From Bacteroidales bacterium (GTDB taxonomy: Bacteria; Bacteroidota; Bacteroidia; Bacteroidales; JAOZVK01): 16,977 bases of DNA. Below, piece after piece: positions 14,562-16,977 of this stretch. Below the pieces are notes generated by a model that worked only from the letters and a program-made list of their open reading frames with translations, was not told the DNA's origin and searched no databases. Numbering within the stretch: the stretch's first letter is position 1; each line of letters starts with the position of its first letter. A program made the translations under genes and the position numbers. The stretch lies in the NCBI GenBank assembly GCA_029938185.1, contig JAOZVK010000056.1:1-16977 (forward strand). The letters are read 5' to 3'.

Positions 14562-14592
14562 TTTGAATATTTATTTAATTTTCATAATTTTG
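14562..14592 (+). promoter_or_regulatory. Bacteroidota-type promoter for the SiaB/SiaC operon
   Basis: TTTG (14562-14565), a 19-nt spacer and TAATTTTG (14585-14592), an exact fit to the phylum consensus in both boxes and spacing. It would start a transcript near 14598 with a leader of about 150 nt that includes the hairpin at 14693-14720. Confidence 0.62.
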
Positions 14593-14692
14593 TTTTGAAA
14601 AGGCAATAAATTTTGTCAGCTAAAAGTTATACAGATTGTAAAATAGAATATTATTAGCAAAAAAATACTATACATATCACCTTAAACAAATA

Positions 14693-14720
14693 ACTATCAA
14701 TAGATAGTAGTTTTTTTTTT
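14693..14720 (+). terminator. Leader hairpin with T run, possible attenuator
   Basis: ACTATC-AATA-GATAGT followed after two bases by ten T, ending 27 nt before the SiaB-type start codon. It has the form of a weak intrinsic terminator in the 5' leader, so it could act as an attenuator or simply insulate the gene from upstream transcription. The stem has only two G-C pairs, so efficiency is doubtful. Confidence 0.45.
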
Positions 14721-14747
14721 ATAAAGTATCAATTAGGATTTAGAAAT

Positions 14748-15281
14748 ATGAATAATATAACAGCTGAGTTCATGGAGGAGTTTTTCCAAATGCTACGGAA
14801 AAATGTAATTGTTGCATATAGAGGCACATTCGACAAATCTGTTTTAGCAGTAATTGCAAGAAACATTGAATCAAATGTAGATGATACAAAAATAGCAAAA
14901 CAATTCTTTAAAATTTTTATTGAATTAGCCCAAAACATATCATTTTATTCAGCTGAACAATCAAAAGGAAAGCATAGTGGTATAGGCATGTTGGTTATCA
15001 AACAATACGATAATCATTATAATTTTGCTACAGGTAACCTAATTTTTAAAAATACTGTAAATAAAGTTGTAGAAAAATGCGAAAGAATAAACAACTTAGA
15101 TAGAGATGGATTGAGACAATATAAAAGAGAAATGTTAGGAAAACCCGATGGAGAATTTGGTGGTGCAAATATTGGGCTTATACATGTAGCATTAATATCA
15201 AATAATATTGTTGATTATAACATAAGAAAAATGGACGATAATGTATCATTTTTAACATTAGGAGTAAAAATTAATAGATAA
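14748..15281 (+). CDS. siaB: SiaB-family protein kinase, copy 1
   Basis: A 177-residue cytoplasmic protein of the SiaB family. In Pseudomonas aeruginosa SiaB is a serine/threonine kinase that phosphorylates SiaC. The fold is GHKL-ATPase-like. The N-box analogue is FIELAQNISFYS with Glu59 and Asn63, followed by GIGMLVI (about 78-84) and a glycine-rich lid motif DGEFGGANIGL (about 134-144). It shares the whole plan with the next gene, especially RGTFDKSVL, ELAQN, KCE-IN-LD--GL--YKR and FGGANIGL. A well-formed promoter lies upstream. It probably heads an operon with the second kinase and the SiaC-type gene, although 231 nt with an inverted repeat separate the kinases. Family assignment is firm; activity is inferred. 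Confidence 0.84.
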   Translation: MNNITAEFMEEFFQMLRKNVIVAYRGTFDKSVLAVIARNIESNVDDTKIAKQFFKIFIELAQNISFYSAEQSKGKHSGIGMLVIKQYDNHYNFATGNLIFKNTVNKVVEKCERINNLDRDGLRQYKREMLGKPDGEFGGANIGLIHVALISNNIVDYNIRKMDDNVSFLTLGVKINR

Positions 15282-15284
15282 ATA

Positions 15285-15408
15285 TAAGGTCTTTGACCTA
15301 TTTATAAGGTCTTCGACCTATTTATAGTTGCTTACGCATTAGTATAAAAACAACTTAATCAGAGATTTATGAATAAGTAAATGTCAAAATTTTTTTGTAA
15401 CAGTACTT
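15285..15408 (-). repeat. Full-length GCGTAAGC-hairpin element, inverted, with an extra hairpin
   Basis: Read on the minus strand: AAGTACTGTT at 15408, GCGTAAGC at 15337 (71 nt) and AGGTC-GAA-GACCT from 15319 (18 nt), then a second hairpin AGGTC-AAA-GACCT at 15298-15286. It starts 3 nt after the first kinase stop codon. Close in sequence to 8187-8290 throughout. The paired hairpins facing the gene end might also act as a processing or decay signal for the mRNA. Confidence 0.8.
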
Positions 15409-15512
15409 ACTATAAATTTATACTGTATTTTATCAAACAAAAGCGAGGATATAGTGGATAAACTTAGTTTAATTAAGTATACCTACAACATAAGATTTAT
15501 AAATAAAAAACT

Positions 15513-16058
15513 ATGGATAATTTAGAGAAATTTGATTTATTTGAATACCATTATCGTTCAAAACATGAAGTCCTAATTTCATACAAAGGACCTTTTGATA
15601 AAGAAGTATTGACAGTTATTGGTAGCTACATAAAAATTATACTTGGGAAAAACCCAATGGCAAGTAAACGTATTTTTAAAATATTTATGGAACTTGCTCA
15701 AAATGTATCATACTACTCAACCGAACGTAATATTCTTGAAAAACATGCTAAATCAGGAATTGGAACACTTGCAATAATTGAACAAAATGACAACTATACA
15801 TTTCATACTGGTAATGAGATTACAAACAATAGTATTATTGAAGTAATTGAAAAATGCGAAATAATAAATGCTCTGGATAAAAATGGATTAAGGGAATATA
15901 AAAGAAAACAACTAAGATTACCTGATGGTGTATTTGGTGGTGCAAATATTGGACTAATACAGGTAGCCTTAACATCTATGCATCCTATTGAGTTTAAAGC
16001 TGTACCTATAGATGATAAAATTTCATTCCTAGGACTAACAGTTCGTATTAATAAATAA
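15513..16058 (+). CDS. siaB: SiaB-family protein kinase, copy 2
   Basis: A 181-residue paralogue of the preceding kinase, roughly half identical by eye. Conserved pieces are YKGPFDKEVLTVI (about 24-36), FMELAQNVSYYS with Glu60 and Asn64, SGIGTLAI (about 81-88), KCEIINALDKNGLREYKR (about 114-131) and VFGGANIGLIQVAL (about 140-153). It has a slightly longer loop before SGIG (ILEKHAK). All motifs that suggest ATP binding are kept in both copies, so neither looks like a dead pseudokinase from sequence alone. The SiaC-type gene follows after 49 nt, so the two are very probably co-transcribed. Confidence 0.84.
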   Translation: MDNLEKFDLFEYHYRSKHEVLISYKGPFDKEVLTVIGSYIKIILGKNPMASKRIFKIFMELAQNVSYYSTERNILEKHAKSGIGTLAIIEQNDNYTFHTGNEITNNSIIEVIEKCEIINALDKNGLREYKRKQLRLPDGVFGGANIGLIQVALTSMHPIEFKAVPIDDKISFLGLTVRINK

Positions 16059-16107
16059 TTTAACCATAAAATAGACATAAAATTCTAAATAATAAAATAA
16101 CGTAATA

Positions 16108-16500
16108 ATGGAAAATCTTGAAATTGAAGGGTACCAAGATGATTTTTATGTGCCAACTGTAAAATTTGACGCAGAAACTGGTCTATGTGAAATATCTGGT
16201 GAATCATATTTAGAAGAAACAGTTCAGTTTTATACTCCAATATTGAAGTGGATAGAAGAGTTTTTGAAAACTCAAAAAAAACCAATTATATTTAATTTTA
16301 ACTTAACATATTTTAACACAAGTTCTTCAAAAAGAATTTTAGATATTCTAAGATTATTAAAAGACTATGAAGACAAAGGAGGAATTGTTACTGCAAATTG
16401 GTATTACGAGGAAGGAGATATTGATAGTGTAGATGACGTAGAAGACTTTATGCTTGTTTCAAAACTTGATGTAAATTTAATTGAATATCCTGCTGAATAA
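16108..16500 (+). CDS. siaC: SiaC-family regulatory phosphoprotein
   Basis: A 130-residue protein of the SiaC (DUF1987) family. In P. aeruginosa, unphosphorylated SiaC binds and activates the diguanylate cyclase SiaD; SiaB phosphorylates it and the PP2C phosphatase SiaA removes the phosphate. Family blocks: PTVKFDAETGLCEISGESY (about 16-34), the FYTPILKWIEEFL helix (41-53), IIFNFNLTYFNTSSSKRILD (60-79), then RLLKDYEDKGG and WYYEEGD. Thr71 in YFNTSSSKR occupies the position expected for the phospho-acceptor (Thr68 in P. aeruginosa); Ser72-74 are neighbours that could serve instead. The fold resembles anti-sigma antagonists. No SiaD-like cyclase follows within the 477 nt to the window end. Confidence 0.86.
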   Translation: MENLEIEGYQDDFYVPTVKFDAETGLCEISGESYLEETVQFYTPILKWIEEFLKTQKKPIIFNFNLTYFNTSSSKRILDILRLLKDYEDKGGIVTANWYYEEGDIDSVDDVEDFMLVSKLDVNLIEYPAE

Positions 16501-16521
16501 ATGGTTTTGTAATTTTTTATA

Positions 16522-16705
16522 TAACAGTACCTAAGAGGACTCGAAAAAATAAAATACAATTCTTTGTCATTATTTTGCCATTTTACTACTTCAAAAAAAG
16601 GTCTTAAATAGTTTACTATTTGCGACTTTTTTTGAATTGTAAAATAATAAACTAATTTAATATATTTGCATTTTATTTATTCGAGTCCCCTAATAAGTAC
16701 TGTTA
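16522..16705. repeat. Palindromic element after siaC, with inner hairpin
   Basis: The outer arms are near-perfect inverted repeats of about 35 bp. The left starts TAACAGTACCTAAGAGGACT and the right, read inverted, starts TAACAGTACTTATTAGGGGA; both continue with CTCGAA and AATAAAAT. Inside, TTCAAAAAAAG (16590-16600) pairs perfectly with CTTTTTTTGAA (16626-16636), making a strong hairpin that could also end the siaC transcript. The right arm overlaps the left box of the next GCGTAAGC element. Confidence 0.7.
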
Positions 16706-16799
16706 CAAAAGTTTTTCGGTATTCGAATTTATCCAATCAACTGTAATACATTCGTATACAAAAACGCGTAAGCCACATTAAATAGGTCAAAGACCTTAC
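16695..16799 (+). repeat. Full-length GCGTAAGC-hairpin element
   Basis: AAGTACTGTTACAAAAG at the left, GCGTAAGC at 16766 (71 nt) and AGGTC-AAA-GACCT at 16784-16796 (18 nt). The middle differs clearly from the copy at 8187, yet both spacings are the same to the base. The hairpin loop is AAA rather than GAA. Confidence 0.8.
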
Positions 16800-16844
16800 T
16801 TGATAAGTAATAACAACTTGATAAAGCGTTGATTTCATACGATG

Positions 16845-16885
16845 CCCCCACTTAATATTAGATAAAATATTGGGGAGTCTTTTTT
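16845..16885 (+). terminator. Possible intrinsic terminator
   Basis: CCCC (16846-16849) can pair with GGGG (16872-16875), extended by AATATT on both sides with a bulge, followed by AGTC and six T. It is one of the few G/C-rich stems in this AT-rich window. No gene ends nearby; it might end read-through from siaC or an unrecognised small transcript. Confidence 0.45.
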
Positions 16886-16924
16886 AATATTTACATTTGA
16901 AAAGTCGGTATTAAATGAACTTTC

Positions 16925-16977
16925 GGCTACCCGTCAGAAGTTGGACAGTCTTGTTTATCAGGTATTTCGTAACAGGA
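16925..16977 (-). repeat. MITE-like GGCTAC element, copy 3, cut by window end
   Basis: GGCTACCCGTCAGAAGTTGG and GTATTTCGTAACAGGA match the first 53 nt of the inverted form of 1552-1676. The rest lies beyond the window. Confidence 0.78.

Noticed and set aside
5177..16799. GCGTAAGC repeats as a CRISPR array
   Set aside because: Copies are dispersed over 11 kb, lie in both orientations, lack regular spacers and have no cas genes beside them.
16501..16977. A SiaD-type diguanylate cyclase gene downstream of siaC
   Set aside because: No open frame with a GGDEF or GGEEF motif is present; the stretch is made of repeats and hairpins.

Overview
The window comes from an AT-rich member of the Bacteroidota, most likely Bacteroidales or a close relative. 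The support is: a bamD-rpoZ pair of the Bacteroidota type; promoter-like sequences matching the phylum's consensus (TTTG, about 19-21 nt, TAnnTTTG) with no obvious Shine-Dalgarno sequences; an alginate-export-type porin; and large intergenic spaces packed with short palindromic repeats. No rRNA, tRNA, transposase or CRISPR array was seen.

Layout. (1) 183-1324, minus strand: bamD (outer-membrane assembly lipoprotein) followed by the Bacteroidota-type RNA polymerase omega subunit. (2) 2024-7679, plus strand: a respiratory block made of an alginate-export-family porin, an octaheme cytochrome c of the hydroxylamine oxidoreductase (HAO) family anchored as a lipoprotein, and the two System II cytochrome c maturation proteins CcsB/ResB and CcsA. 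The likely job is periplasmic nitrogen-oxide or hydroxylamine redox chemistry plus haem attachment for the multihaem enzyme. (3) 8356-9315: a lone carbamate kinase. (4) 9540-16500: two membrane-bound SpoIIE/PP2C phosphatases with different sensor regions, two paralogous SiaB-type kinases and one SiaC-type phosphoprotein. This looks like a Sia partner-switching circuit with input and kinase both duplicated and no SiaD-like diguanylate cyclase in the window.

The spaces between genes hold at least seven families of short repeats. The most striking has an 8-base box GCGTAAGC, then after a fixed 18-nt offset a small hairpin AGGTC-GAA-GACCT. Nine copies carry the box. Four of them lie in gene orientation just upstream of four successive genes (ccsB, ccsA, carbamate kinase, first phosphatase), and one has a compensatory stem change (GGCTC/GAGCC). 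Three copies carry an extra upstream box AAGTACTGTT at an identical 71-nt offset. Other repeats look like MITEs: a 125-bp element with GGCTAC ends, a 250-bp and a 180-bp palindromic element side by side at 7711-8169 sharing GATTGTT flanks, and a palindromic element after siaC.

How the parts fit: the HAO block is a coherent respiratory unit broken up by repeats. The Sia block is a signalling unit in which the phosphatases would integrate envelope signals and oppose the SiaB kinases on SiaC. Its downstream target is not visible here and is the main open question.
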